Translations under genes and position numbers: made by a program
The notes under the pieces: generated by a model
Told to the model about the DNA's origin: nothing
Databases searched by the model: none
What the model saw: the letters and a program-made list of their open reading frames with translations, nothing else
From: Saprospiraceae bacterium
GTDB taxonomy: Bacteria; Bacteroidota; Bacteroidia; Chitinophagales; Saprospiraceae
DNA: 64,000 nt
Reading direction: 5' to 3'
Assembly: GCA_016715465.1 (NCBI GenBank)
Contig: JADKAA010000024.1
Location: 62,001 to 126,000 of the forward strand
Part shown: positions 37,201-45,131 of the stretch, piece by piece
Layout: each line of letters starts with the position of its first letter
How positions within the stretch are numbered: the first letter of the stretch is position 1

Positions 37201-39390
37201 TCCTTTAGGGCAGGTGTGCCCAATCCAACACCTCCCTTTAGAAAAACCTTGCAGGTCATTGCTGCCTCGGTACGCGGGCAGAAAGGCAGTGTATTAAGGG
37301 AGGCCATTATTACGGGCATTCGCAATAAAGAAAACACATTTACGACGCAATTACCGGAAGTTCCTTTGCTTATTTTGAGAGACCCTCCGGGTGACGGCAG
37401 CTATTCATACTGGGAAAAAGACAACAATGTTTGTACAACAATTTCAACCATACTCGATTATAGTGTTGGAGGTGGCGCTGGCACAACTGTCGATCTTGGC
37501 CCTAAGATACAAACACTTACACAACCTTTTGGAGGCGCCATTCTTGAGATTGATTCAAAACTTGGATTTCAAGTCTCTGGTAATGTCTCATACAAAAAAG
37601 TAGACGAGACTTCCATGAATGTATGCCTCAGCACCTCAGAACGAATTTCCACTTCTTCAGACGAACTGATTTTGGGCAAAGATGCCGACATTTATGTCGG
37701 TTTGGGAATGAATATTTCTGTGGGTTATGCCGATGAGGTAAAATTTAATCCCATGACCTGCCAGGCATCTGTAGAACAAATCATCACGGTTGAACCACTG
37801 GGTGCCACCGCGTTTATGTACTCCGGCTTCCACATTGCAAACAATGTAATCAGATACCTCGATGACATTGTAAGCAACCCTACAAGTAACTTAGATAGCG
37901 CTGGCCTGGCCGATGCTGCTGCCTCCAGTGTCCTGTGGCAAAGTTTTCTGGACGACAATGAAACCTTAAAGACGAAATCAGACTTCATTAAAAATTTATC
38001 CTTCGATGCAGGTGTTTCCTATGAATATTCAGAAACCAGTGATACTGTTCATAATAAATCGACGAAAGAGTATGTCAATTCGGATGGCTTTGTTAGGTCA
38101 TTTTTTGGAGGGGGGTTCCAGGGAGTTGGATTAGAGGGTGAAATCAAATTTACTTATTCTACCAGTAAGGGAACAAATTTGAACGAATCAAGTGAGCAGA
38201 TTGGCGTTACAACCGGTTACGTATTGGCAGATAACGATCCGGGAGATGCATTCAGCGTCAACGTCTCAATGGATACCGTATATCAGACCCCTGTTTTTAA
38301 TTTATTGGCGGGCCAAAGCTCTTGTCCCTGGGAAGAAAACAGTGCCAACCGCGAGGGTGTCAACTTAAATCTTAGTACAGGTACTCCTTTCAAACAAATC
38401 AATGTTCCGGCTAATGAAGCTGCTGTATTTAAATTAAACCTGGGAAATTTGAGTGCCACCAATGAAGACTGGACCTATGGATTCACGGCAATTGCAGGCA
38501 CTAACCCTGACGGTGCCATCATAAAGGTTAATGGAACAGTATTAAACAACAACACGATTCGCTACATTGTTCCCTACGGCGACGCCGTTCCCATCACCTT
38601 GACAATTGAAAGAGGTCCTGTAGCCTATGTATACGAAAACCTGGAAGTGGCCCTGGTTTCGGAATGTGAATTTGAAAGAAATTTAGCACTTTCCCTCTCT
38701 TTAGATAGAGACTCCTTATTTTATAAATCTCTGAAATTGGGTGTAGAATTCATAAGACCTTGCAGTGAAGTGGCGATCAATGTACCCGAGCAAAACTGGG
38801 TGATGCACAATAACAACCTTTCGGGTGACACTTTGCGCATTACCGCTTCCGGATATGACCTGTCTTCTACAGATTTTAAACTCTTAAGGGTTCAGTACAG
38901 GAAGACCAATGGCGACGGAGCCTGGATTAATATACCAGGTATATCTGAAAGATTTAATCCAAATTGGTCTGGTCTGGGATTACAAACGGATACGCTACAA
39001 CCTGGCTTTACTCAATTTTATTGGGATACCGGTGGACTGCCGGACGGCGAATATGAAATTCACGCCTGGGCAGAATGCAACGGTCTGGCAGCCGACAAAC
39101 CCGGTTTTTCTGACATCATAAAAGGAAGGATCGACCGTGAACCTCCCAAACTGATTGGTACACCTCAGCCATCGGATGGGGTGTACAGCGTTGGCGATGA
39201 GATCTCATTTACCTTCAATAAGGCCATCAATTGCCAGGATATCTTACAAGTCCCGGACAAAGTTGAGTTATTTGTGGATGCAACCAATCAGTATATCGGA
39301 ATAAACGTGTCCTGTTTTGAAAATAAAATTACGTTGTACCCCTATTTTGACAATGAAGTCCTGGAGAACCAGGTCCCAGGGCCAAATTAA
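34273..39390 (+). CDS. giant secreted LamG-domain protein, main part (frameshifted gene)
   Basis: The 1705-residue open frame starts with a signal peptide (FLYILLICLSSLAGTSQQ). Residues about 95-175 form an FN3-like domain (GGFNIYRDGVFMENVGPS). Two laminin-G-like concanavalin folds follow at about 205-370 (PWSLSFWVKTDSATN, DWHHIVLTYDPEL, WEGRLDELRIYDRTLD) and about 465-620 (MTFEFWVNHDGPQ, FFNGLIDEVAMYDTTL). Then come carboxypeptidase-regulatory-like beta domains (VPVSGYVRYKNTDC, ITGKVAGGLCEKS) and a long region around residues 950-1400 with no family I know. The frame ends at 39390, but RAKLNDIQDLTGNTLD and SSSWRFYVDRNELAW continue in another frame, so the protein really extends to 41354. A surface adhesin or structural role is likely. 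Confidence 0.75.
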   Translation: MIKMQRFLYILLICLSSLAGTSQQIGCNNTPSSGNDDTYTGSIFPNYGGVSGALNTKYSVSGSIGQLFIGDAFEKNYQTSLGFYTSFLLPPKPPIVTATQGDLLDRVQIRWEIDPLSPAASGGFNIYRDGVFMENVGPSVKNFNDFNVIAGYPYNYTVRGVNTFGEGYPGTALGFQVPNGVVTGWIQTPSGNPVIDAMVSLTPTKGFSAKFGSVAGAWVDSIGQNVPSLVPSGNQPWSLSFWVKTDSATNNAAIIKLEPSLLEIRPLNSATGNDAIIVAVNTANNLRANFPVATRKDWHHIVLTYDPELTRYRLYLDGVLEDLESGGLVIPAISRIDFAEAIDKPGTWEGRLDELRIYDRTLDVLEINEIGKGTASTLTPGLFRYWKMDEEEGTASFDLFKRNKLNFCGAVFDEDQAPVSTSAKTNEEGYYRIESANYGTGTTFIAKADKNFYLHRSLYLKSSQGDYITLPHFKMSRKMTFEFWVNHDGPQPMDQTLLSKTWSGNELSIQLKQSGADNRIFFKINNVTKDFGVVDAGYQHLAFTLDSLNGQVKFYRNGSQQGGNQTFGYVEGTWADSTTFLVGARWLNSNRVDFFNGLIDEVAMYDTTLTLSTIQSHFNASRVPTEKHLVQYYAMDEGSGSQLNNSGSLLNGTGSHSGADWSSFAVHQEATPHFFTPSSRQVTLNPSVTSVDQVDFIDRSVVPVSGYVRYKNTDCFAPNVEILVNGNSFQPPIFTDSTGKFTVDFDPGTSAVLSPSLESHVFQPASWQVTNLINPMAGLLFNDVTTRDITGKVAGGLCEKSIIKANIPSGQGAICIVKVAAVNGCYVREKVVSNQEGDFEFLDLPPLSAFTVSIIEHSNPLVKAAFQLSGGQTVNLTYRDTLVKFIYFAPPEALITGGLDPVAGCNPPQYIIEQDEQKEITIQVKEQYEYILTQNMSGIDTLDDGVCFLDTAGIEIIDGFSDTRIDTVLDGLELMYSFRAGVPNPTPPFRKTLQVIAASVRGQKGSVLREAIITGIRNKENTFTTQLPEVPLLILRDPPGDGSYSYWEKDNNVCTTISTILDYSVGGGAGTTVDLGPKIQTLTQPFGGAILEIDSKLGFQVSGNVSYKKVDETSMNVCLSTSERISTSSDELILGKDADIYVGLGMNISVGYADEVKFNPMTCQASVEQIITVEPLGATAFMYSGFHIANNVIRYLDDIVSNPTSNLDSAGLADAAASSVLWQSFLDDNETLKTKSDFIKNLSFDAGVSYEYSETSDTVHNKSTKEYVNSDGFVRSFFGGGFQGVGLEGEIKFTYSTSKGTNLNESSEQIGVTTGYVLADNDPGDAFSVNVSMDTVYQTPVFNLLAGQSSCPWEENSANREGVNLNLSTGTPFKQINVPANEAAVFKLNLGNLSATNEDWTYGFTAIAGTNPDGAIIKVNGTVLNNNTIRYIVPYGDAVPITLTIERGPVAYVYENLEVALVSECEFERNLALSLSLDRDSLFYKSLKLGVEFIRPCSEVAINVPEQNWVMHNNNLSGDTLRITASGYDLSSTDFKLLRVQYRKTNGDGAWINIPGISERFNPNWSGLGLQTDTLQPGFTQFYWDTGGLPDGEYEIHAWAECNGLAADKPGFSDIIKGRIDREPPKLIGTPQPSDGVYSVGDEISFTFNKAINCQDILQVPDKVELFVDATNQYIGINVSCFENKITLYPYFDNEVLENQVPGPN

Positions 39391-39446
39391 ATGACATCCA
39401 AGACCTCACGGGCAACACACTTGATTCTTCAAGTTGGCGCTTTTAT

Positions 39447-41354
39447 GTGGATCGCAACGAGTTAGCCTGGATGTCAGACAGCATAGGGGTCACCAAGTAT
39501 GAAGAAAATACCGCTGTTGTTACCGCCAGGATCCACAACCGGGGAGGATATCCCGTTCCTTTTGAAATATCCAATGTGCCGGCATGGGCCAGGGTCGTTC
39601 CTGACCAGGGTACCCTGGTTGCAAATGAGGTCAGGGAGATATCCGTGTACATAGACTCTTCATTGACACTGGGCAACTGGCACGACACGCTGGTCATGAC
39701 CACCTTACCTGGCATCAATCCATTTTTTATGGGCGGTTCTGAAAACTTACCGCTTGGTGTGCGCGTAATATGCCATGCACCGGAATGGTATGTCAATCCG
39801 GCATCATACAGTTACTCCATGAACATGACGCTGCAATTGAACATTGAAAATATTTTGTCCACAGATGTGCAGGACAGGGTTGGTGCTTTCATCAACGGCA
39901 AACTGGCCGGTGTGGGTCGCGTTCAATACTATGCAGATCTCAATAAATACCTGGTCTTCCTTACCATTTACAGCAATGATGCGGTGGGAGATATGGTTAC
40001 TTTCCAGATTTGGGATGCCTCCGCTTGTCTGATCTATGGCAACATCCTGGAAGAGTTTCCTTACACGGTCGATGAACTCATCGGCACACCAAATGTGCCG
40101 CAGGTGCTGCATACCAATGGTCAGGTATTGAATAAGATCCAGCTCGTGAAGGGTTGGAATTGGATCTCTTACAATGTGGTACTTGATTCTACGGAAGTCA
40201 ACCCTGCCTTATCCAGCCTTACTCACCCACAAAACGGGCTGATCAAGAATCAAACCCAATTCAGCCTGTACTCCCAAACGCTCAGCAGCTGGCAGGGTAG
40301 TTTGGACACCTTATCTCCGTTTACCTCGTTTCAAATGAAACTGGGTGCCAGGGATTCCTTATCCCTGATCGGAGGCATTGTGGATCCTGAAACTCCGATA
40401 CCACTGGTCGCAGGCTGGAACTGGATCGGATACCTGCCACAAAGGGGTCAGGATTTGGCGACTGCATTGTCTTCATTGAGTCCGTCTAATGGCGACATCA
40501 TCAAAAGCCAGACTGCATTTGCTCAATATGTAAATGGCTTCGGCTGGATAGGCAACCTTTCGTACATGAGTTCTCCCAATGGCTACCTCCTGAAACTTGC
40601 CAATCCGGATATTTTAATATATCCGCCACCGGCAAATTTGCGGGATGTTCCTGATTTTGTCCAGTACATGAAAAAAATGACGGTAAAAGATCAGGATGTG
40701 TTGCTGAAGGATGAAGTACAAAACCGCAACATTTCCTGGACCATCGTGCCACAAAAGTTTGAGTACAATATGAATGCGGTAGTGGTTGCAGAGGATTTCC
40801 AGGGCGGTAATTTACTGGAAACGGGCGATGTGATCGGTGTATTTGCCGGTGATGAGATCAGGGGTGTCGGCGAAGTTGCTTACATACCCCAATTGGGCAT
40901 CCACGTTTGCTTTTTGACCATGTATGCCAACAGGGAAGGGGAGGTATTGTCTTTCAAAATATTTGATGCATCAAAAGACGTCGTGTATACTGCCATTGAA
41001 TCGCAGAATTTTATATCCAATCAAATACTGGGCAGTGTAGAGAACCCCTGGGTCTTACATGTGCAAAATACCACCGGTGTGGAAGACTTATCTGAATCGG
41101 GTAAACTATTTGTGTATCCCAACCCGGCATCCAATGTGATACATATTTCATTGACATCGCCTTTTGACTTTGTCATGCCATGTGTGCTTACCGATGTGAC
41201 GGGCAAAAAAGTCCATGTTTCAGAAGAGAAGATAAAAGCCGGTGGTAACACCATTGAAATAAAAGTAGATCCCAAGTGGCAGACCGGTCCTTATATGATC
41301 AATTGCACCACGCCGGATCAGGTTATTTCAAGGATGGTATTAATTGTTAAATAG
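39447..41354 (+). CDS. giant secreted protein, C-terminal part with T9SS sorting domain (frameshifted gene)
   Basis: This frame continues the protein begun at 34273; it is open from about 39376, and the 39447 start is only an internal codon. It contains a module with QDRVGAFINGKLAGVG and YLVFLTIYSNDAVGDMVTFQ, two copies of a module starting KGWNWISYN / AGWNWIGYL and containing IKNQTQFSLY / IKSQTAFAQY, a second copy of the first module (GDVIGVFAGDEIRGVG, VCFLTMYANREGEVLSF), and a C-terminal T9SS domain (LFVYPNPASNVIHISL, CVLTDVTGKKVHV, GPYMINC). Repaired, the whole protein is about 2360 residues. The T9SS tail says it is exported across the outer membrane and probably attached to the surface. 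Confidence 0.78.
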   Translation: MDRNELAWMSDSIGVTKYEENTAVVTARIHNRGGYPVPFEISNVPAWARVVPDQGTLVANEVREISVYIDSSLTLGNWHDTLVMTTLPGINPFFMGGSENLPLGVRVICHAPEWYVNPASYSYSMNMTLQLNIENILSTDVQDRVGAFINGKLAGVGRVQYYADLNKYLVFLTIYSNDAVGDMVTFQIWDASACLIYGNILEEFPYTVDELIGTPNVPQVLHTNGQVLNKIQLVKGWNWISYNVVLDSTEVNPALSSLTHPQNGLIKNQTQFSLYSQTLSSWQGSLDTLSPFTSFQMKLGARDSLSLIGGIVDPETPIPLVAGWNWIGYLPQRGQDLATALSSLSPSNGDIIKSQTAFAQYVNGFGWIGNLSYMSSPNGYLLKLANPDILIYPPPANLRDVPDFVQYMKKMTVKDQDVLLKDEVQNRNISWTIVPQKFEYNMNAVVVAEDFQGGNLLETGDVIGVFAGDEIRGVGEVAYIPQLGIHVCFLTMYANREGEVLSFKIFDASKDVVYTAIESQNFISNQILGSVENPWVLHVQNTTGVEDLSESGKLFVYPNPASNVIHISLTSPFDFVMPCVLTDVTGKKVHVSEEKIKAGGNTIEIKVDPKWQTGPYMINCTTPDQVISRMVLIVK

Positions 41355-41428
41355 TAATCATCCTGGGTATGACGCTTATTGATCACAACAAACACTCAGC
41401 AAAATTGCCGTTCAAACCGGGATTTTTT

Positions 41429-43603
41429 ATGAGAGCTAAAATCCGGTTGGTATGGCTTGGGTGTTTGTTGTGTTGTTTTTTATTGTTTGAAAATGAGGCA
41501 TGGAGTCAGTCTCCCGGTTGGAATCCACCCAATCCTGCTTTGTATGCGTACACAGCGACTGCCGTGGTAAGGCTTAATCATGAAGGCGTGACATCTGACA
41601 ATATAGATGACCGGCTTGCCTTTTTCGTTGGAGGTGAAATACGCGGTCTGGGTGTGCCGGTGAACTTTGCGGGCCTGGGCACCCTCCACTTTGTTACCTT
41701 GTACTCAAATGAGGGAAATAAAGTTATGACGGTTGAGGTGTATAATGCAGATGACGATGAGGTGTATACGGCTGTTAGCAATTTTAGATTCCGCACTCAA
41801 AGTATTAAAGGGACGATAGATTCACCCTACGACATCCATACTTTTGTGGATGGAGATGCACCTGTAGGTTTATTGCCTTTCCCCGGGAGAGCAGGTTTTT
41901 CAGGCTTACCATTACCGGTTTTAGACCTTGATAGCTTTCTTGTGCAGTTGGATGACGATCCGATAATATGGACATACGACCCAAATCCGGATCTTGATGT
42001 ACAGATTCAGGGATCTGAGGTTTTGATTACCCCTTTGCCAGGTTTCACCGGACAAACAGATTTGGTGATTACAGCTACTGAACAAACGGCCAATCTAAAA
42101 TTTGCCAGTGGCGTCATGTCAATCACTGTGGAGGCGCAACCAGACCCTCCGGTCCTAAGTGCATTACCTGGGGAGGGCATCCTTTTGCAGGAGGAATTTT
42201 CACCCTTTGATTTAGAGAATTTTATTATTCCTCCAAGTCCTTCCTGTGTATCCTTTGATTTCTACCCGGAGATAATTGTATCCGTACCACCGGCAACCCA
42301 GCCTTCGTGGCAATTTTCAGGTTTTTACAGGAGCAACATGTCAGTGGTTGCCAGACCGGTCTATACGCCGGGTTATGTATTCCAACACCCGGACGACCGG
42401 TTGGCCGTTTTTGTCAATGGCCAGATAAGAGGGGTTGCCTTACCCACTGTAATCTCCGGACAAGTGTATTATTTTCTGACAGTAGCCGGAGGATCTGCCG
42501 TTGCACCGATGACGGTCCAGTTTTACAGCGGGCACATGAAGAAAATATTTATGGCAAACTATTTGAGTGATTACGAGCCCTATCTTACCCTTGGAACCGT
42601 TGATCAACCCGATCTGATGGATTTTTCGCCCATCACCCCGGTGTTGGGATTAAATGGAAATGTGGAGATGATCATCAATGATACAACCTGGACGGGATCG
42701 CAGGTCTTTCATTTTATCGCCCGTGATTGCATGTTTCCCACATATTTAGCCGATACCACAGCAGCTACTTTTTGTGTGCAGCAAAGTGGTACAGGTTATA
42801 CTACCTTATACAGAGACTTTGATGAAGATGGCTTCGGAGACCCGGCATACGGTGTTCAGATCTGTGGCAGTAGCCTTGCCGGTTGGGTCACCAACCCGGA
42901 CGATTGTTTCGACAGCCCAGTCAGCGCGACATGTCCATTTTACCCTTCTCTGGATGTACCCATTGGCATTGATTTTAACATACCGGATACGATTATGTCG
43001 GATCTTCAAATAACTGATGTGGGTTCTATCTCGGCCATCAAAGTAAATAACCTGCGGATAGACCATACCTATATTGGAGATCTGAGGATAACACTGAGAA
43101 GTCCTGCGATGACCGAAGTGGTATTGATCGATCAACGGTGCGGGGCAGTACCCGACCTTTTGCTGGATCTGGATTCAGAAAGCACAAACCTGTACAACGA
43201 TATACCTTGTCCTCCAAACGGAGGTCTTTGTTACCAGCCACTTGGTGATTTAGGGGATTTTTACGGTGAAGACCTGAATGGAACCTGGACACTGATCGTG
43301 GAAGACCTGGCAAACGGAGATGGCGGTGCTCTTTTATCCTGGGGCTTGCAGATCTGTTATGAAAATTGCACGCAACCGGGTCTGGTCAATACCTTCACAG
43401 GAGGATCCGGCGCCTGGGAGGACGAACTGCGCTGGAGTCTGGGACATGCACCATCACCTTGTGAGCATGCCATTATTGACCTGAATAGTCAGACGGATGT
43501 GGTGCAAATAGCACCTGATGTCAATATCGGTGTTTACAGACTGACCATTAAAAAAGGTAAACTGGTATTGCCAGCTTCATCTCTGCTTCGCGTCAAGGAA
43601 TAA
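41429..43603 (+). CDS. secreted protein with proprotein-convertase P domain
   Basis: The start at 41429 gives a clean signal peptide (LVWLGCLLCCFLLFENEAWS); an upstream ATG at 41369 would add 20 polar residues. The protein is about 724 residues. It carries two copies of the module found in the preceding gene (DDRLAFFVGGEIRGLG near the N-terminus, DDRLAVFVNGQIRGVA in the middle), a cadherin-like stretch (GFTGQTDLVITATEQ), a DFDEDGFGDP calcium-binding-type motif, and near the C-terminus a P domain (LRIDHTYIGDLRITLRSP, LNGTWTLIVEDLANGDGG) without any protease. The end, GSGAWEDELRWSLGHAPS and LTIKKGKLVLPASSLL, resembles the end of the protein encoded at 14738. It follows the giant protein gene closely and is probably its partner in the same surface structure. 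Confidence 0.75.
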   Translation: MRAKIRLVWLGCLLCCFLLFENEAWSQSPGWNPPNPALYAYTATAVVRLNHEGVTSDNIDDRLAFFVGGEIRGLGVPVNFAGLGTLHFVTLYSNEGNKVMTVEVYNADDDEVYTAVSNFRFRTQSIKGTIDSPYDIHTFVDGDAPVGLLPFPGRAGFSGLPLPVLDLDSFLVQLDDDPIIWTYDPNPDLDVQIQGSEVLITPLPGFTGQTDLVITATEQTANLKFASGVMSITVEAQPDPPVLSALPGEGILLQEEFSPFDLENFIIPPSPSCVSFDFYPEIIVSVPPATQPSWQFSGFYRSNMSVVARPVYTPGYVFQHPDDRLAVFVNGQIRGVALPTVISGQVYYFLTVAGGSAVAPMTVQFYSGHMKKIFMANYLSDYEPYLTLGTVDQPDLMDFSPITPVLGLNGNVEMIINDTTWTGSQVFHFIARDCMFPTYLADTTAATFCVQQSGTGYTTLYRDFDEDGFGDPAYGVQICGSSLAGWVTNPDDCFDSPVSATCPFYPSLDVPIGIDFNIPDTIMSDLQITDVGSISAIKVNNLRIDHTYIGDLRITLRSPAMTEVVLIDQRCGAVPDLLLDLDSESTNLYNDIPCPPNGGLCYQPLGDLGDFYGEDLNGTWTLIVEDLANGDGGALLSWGLQICYENCTQPGLVNTFTGGSGAWEDELRWSLGHAPSPCEHAIIDLNSQTDVVQIAPDVNIGVYRLTIKKGKLVLPASSLLRVKE

Positions 43604-43874
43604 TTGCGTGCTGAAATGATTCCGGATTATGCAGGTATCGCCTCTTGAGCGCGATTGTTGGATTTACCACCATCTACTTGCCTTTCATTTGTTTTCCATT
43701 AGTGCTCGAAAAGTTTGGCGTTTTTAATGTCTGGCATCGCCAATTGGCGAGGGATGGCCATAAGTCTAATCTTCAGCAAAGACTGGCTTCTTCAGCTGCG
43801 GCGATTATTTTATGTATTCACCGCATTTATGCGGCGAATAAGTTGTATATTTGCCGCATACATTTATACAGGCC
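43604..43874. promoter_or_regulatory. Fic upstream region with palindromes
   Basis: No gene is supported. The stretch holds a perfect 14-bp palindrome, TCGCCAATTGGCGA, at 43737-43750, and the half-site array at 43815-43859 listed separately. Short frames running through it have no conserved content. Confidence 0.4.
43815..43859. promoter_or_regulatory. three-half-site operator array upstream of the Fic gene
   Basis: TATTCACCGCAT at 43815-43826 and, inverted, ATGCGGCGAATA at 43829-43840 form a dyad with one mismatch in 12 bp and a 2-bp centre. A third direct half-site, TATTTGCCGCAT, lies at 43848-43859, exactly 33 bp (about three helical turns) after the first. The array ends 15 bp before the Fic ATG, so a bound protein would block transcription or translation initiation. 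The winged-helix end of the Fic protein is a candidate binder. Confidence 0.6.
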
Positions 43875-44972
43875 ATGCCAAAATACATTTATCAACATAA
43901 GGACTGGACAAATTTTACCTGGAGCGACTCAATTATCAATTCTTTATTTGGCGAGGTTAGACATTTACAAGGAAAAATATCGGGTCAGATGCATGCGCTT
44001 GGTTTTTCATCAAAAGAGGAAGCAACCCTGACCACACTTACACTTGACGTGGTAAAATCCTCAGAAATAGAGGGTGAGCAACTCAACTATGAGCAAGTAT
44101 GGTCATCCATTGCCAGGCGGCTTGGTTTAACCATCGGCGGGTTAATAACTTCAGACAGAAATGTGGAGGGTGTAGTCGATATTGTGCTTGACGCAACCCA
44201 AAATTTTAAAAAACCAATTACAGAAAAGCGTTTGTTCGGGTGGCATGCTGCCCTCTTCACAATAGGATATAGCGGTATGTATAAAATTGAAGTAGGTTGT
44301 TATCGCACGGGAGAAATGCAAATCGTTTCAGGAGCTATGGGAAAGGAGAAAATTCATTATCAGGCTGTGGATCCCGCTTTGGTAAAGGCAGAAATGGATA
44401 AATTTCTTGATTGGTCCAATAATGAAACCAAAATAGATCCGGTTTTGAAGGCAGCAATAGCTCACTTTTGGTTTATCATCATTCATCCATTCGACGATGG
44501 CAACGGCAGGATAGCCAGGGCAATTACAGACTTGTTTCTTGCATGTGCCGAAAACAGCCCTGAGCGATTTTATAGCATGTCAAGCCAAATATTGGTAGAA
44601 CGCAAACAATATTATGAAATATTGCAAAAAGTACAACACAGCAGTGGTGACATTACAGAGTGGTTAGTTTGGTTTCTTCGATGCCTCAGAAACGCATTGG
44701 TTGAAACGGAAAATACCATGCAAAAAATCCTGCAGAAAGCAGCTTTTTGGAAATTGAACGAGTACACAGAATTAAACGAACGACAACGATTGGTTATTAA
44801 TAGACTGCTGGATGGTTTTGATGGAAAATTGAAAACATCAAAGTGGGCAAAGTTGGCAAAATGTTCCTCTGACACCGCTTTGCGCGACATCAAAGATTTA
44901 ATGGAAAAAGGAATTTTACAGCAGGAAAATGCTGGTGGACGCAGTACAAATTATGTGTTGACGGAATTTTAA
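43875..44972 (+). CDS. Fic-family AMP-transferase-like protein with DUF4172 N-terminus and C-terminal HTH
   Basis: The 365-residue protein carries the Fic motif HPFDDGNGR at 204-212; its His is the catalytic base for transferring AMP (or another nucleotide group) to a target hydroxyl. The N-terminal KYIYQHKDWTNFTW matches DUF4172. Residues 62-67, SSEIEG, fit the inhibitory-helix pattern (S/T)xxxE(G/N) that blocks ATP binding in self-inhibited Fic proteins. Residues about 300-365 look like a winged helix (RQRLVINRLLDGF, SSDTALRDIKDLMEKGIL). The ATG at 43875 is chosen over one at 43851 because homology begins there. The operator-like array directly upstream suggests autoregulation. The downstream gene is a putative restriction enzyme; a joint role in defence is possible but not shown. 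Confidence 0.88.
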   Translation: MPKYIYQHKDWTNFTWSDSIINSLFGEVRHLQGKISGQMHALGFSSKEEATLTTLTLDVVKSSEIEGEQLNYEQVWSSIARRLGLTIGGLITSDRNVEGVVDIVLDATQNFKKPITEKRLFGWHAALFTIGYSGMYKIEVGCYRTGEMQIVSGAMGKEKIHYQAVDPALVKAEMDKFLDWSNNETKIDPVLKAAIAHFWFIIIHPFDDGNGRIARAITDLFLACAENSPERFYSMSSQILVERKQYYEILQKVQHSSGDITEWLVWFLRCLRNALVETENTMQKILQKAAFWKLNEYTELNERQRLVINRLLDGFDGKLKTSKWAKLAKCSSDTALRDIKDLMEKGILQQENAGGRSTNYVLTEF

Positions 44973-45131
44973 ACAAATGTGCGTAATATGTTATTAGAAT
45001 CAACGTAGTAGGACATTAAAAATCCAAGGGGTGTAAACTTTTGGCTTTTACAAATTGACTCGAAAAGTGATTTTAGTATACTATTTGGAAAGTCATGAAC
45101 CATTGAACAATAAATTGAAAAAAAATACAAA

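Noticed and set aside
43645..44031. 128-codon frame overlapping the Fic start
   Set aside because: It runs through the operator array and out of frame into the Fic coding region; the Fic frame is clearly the real one.
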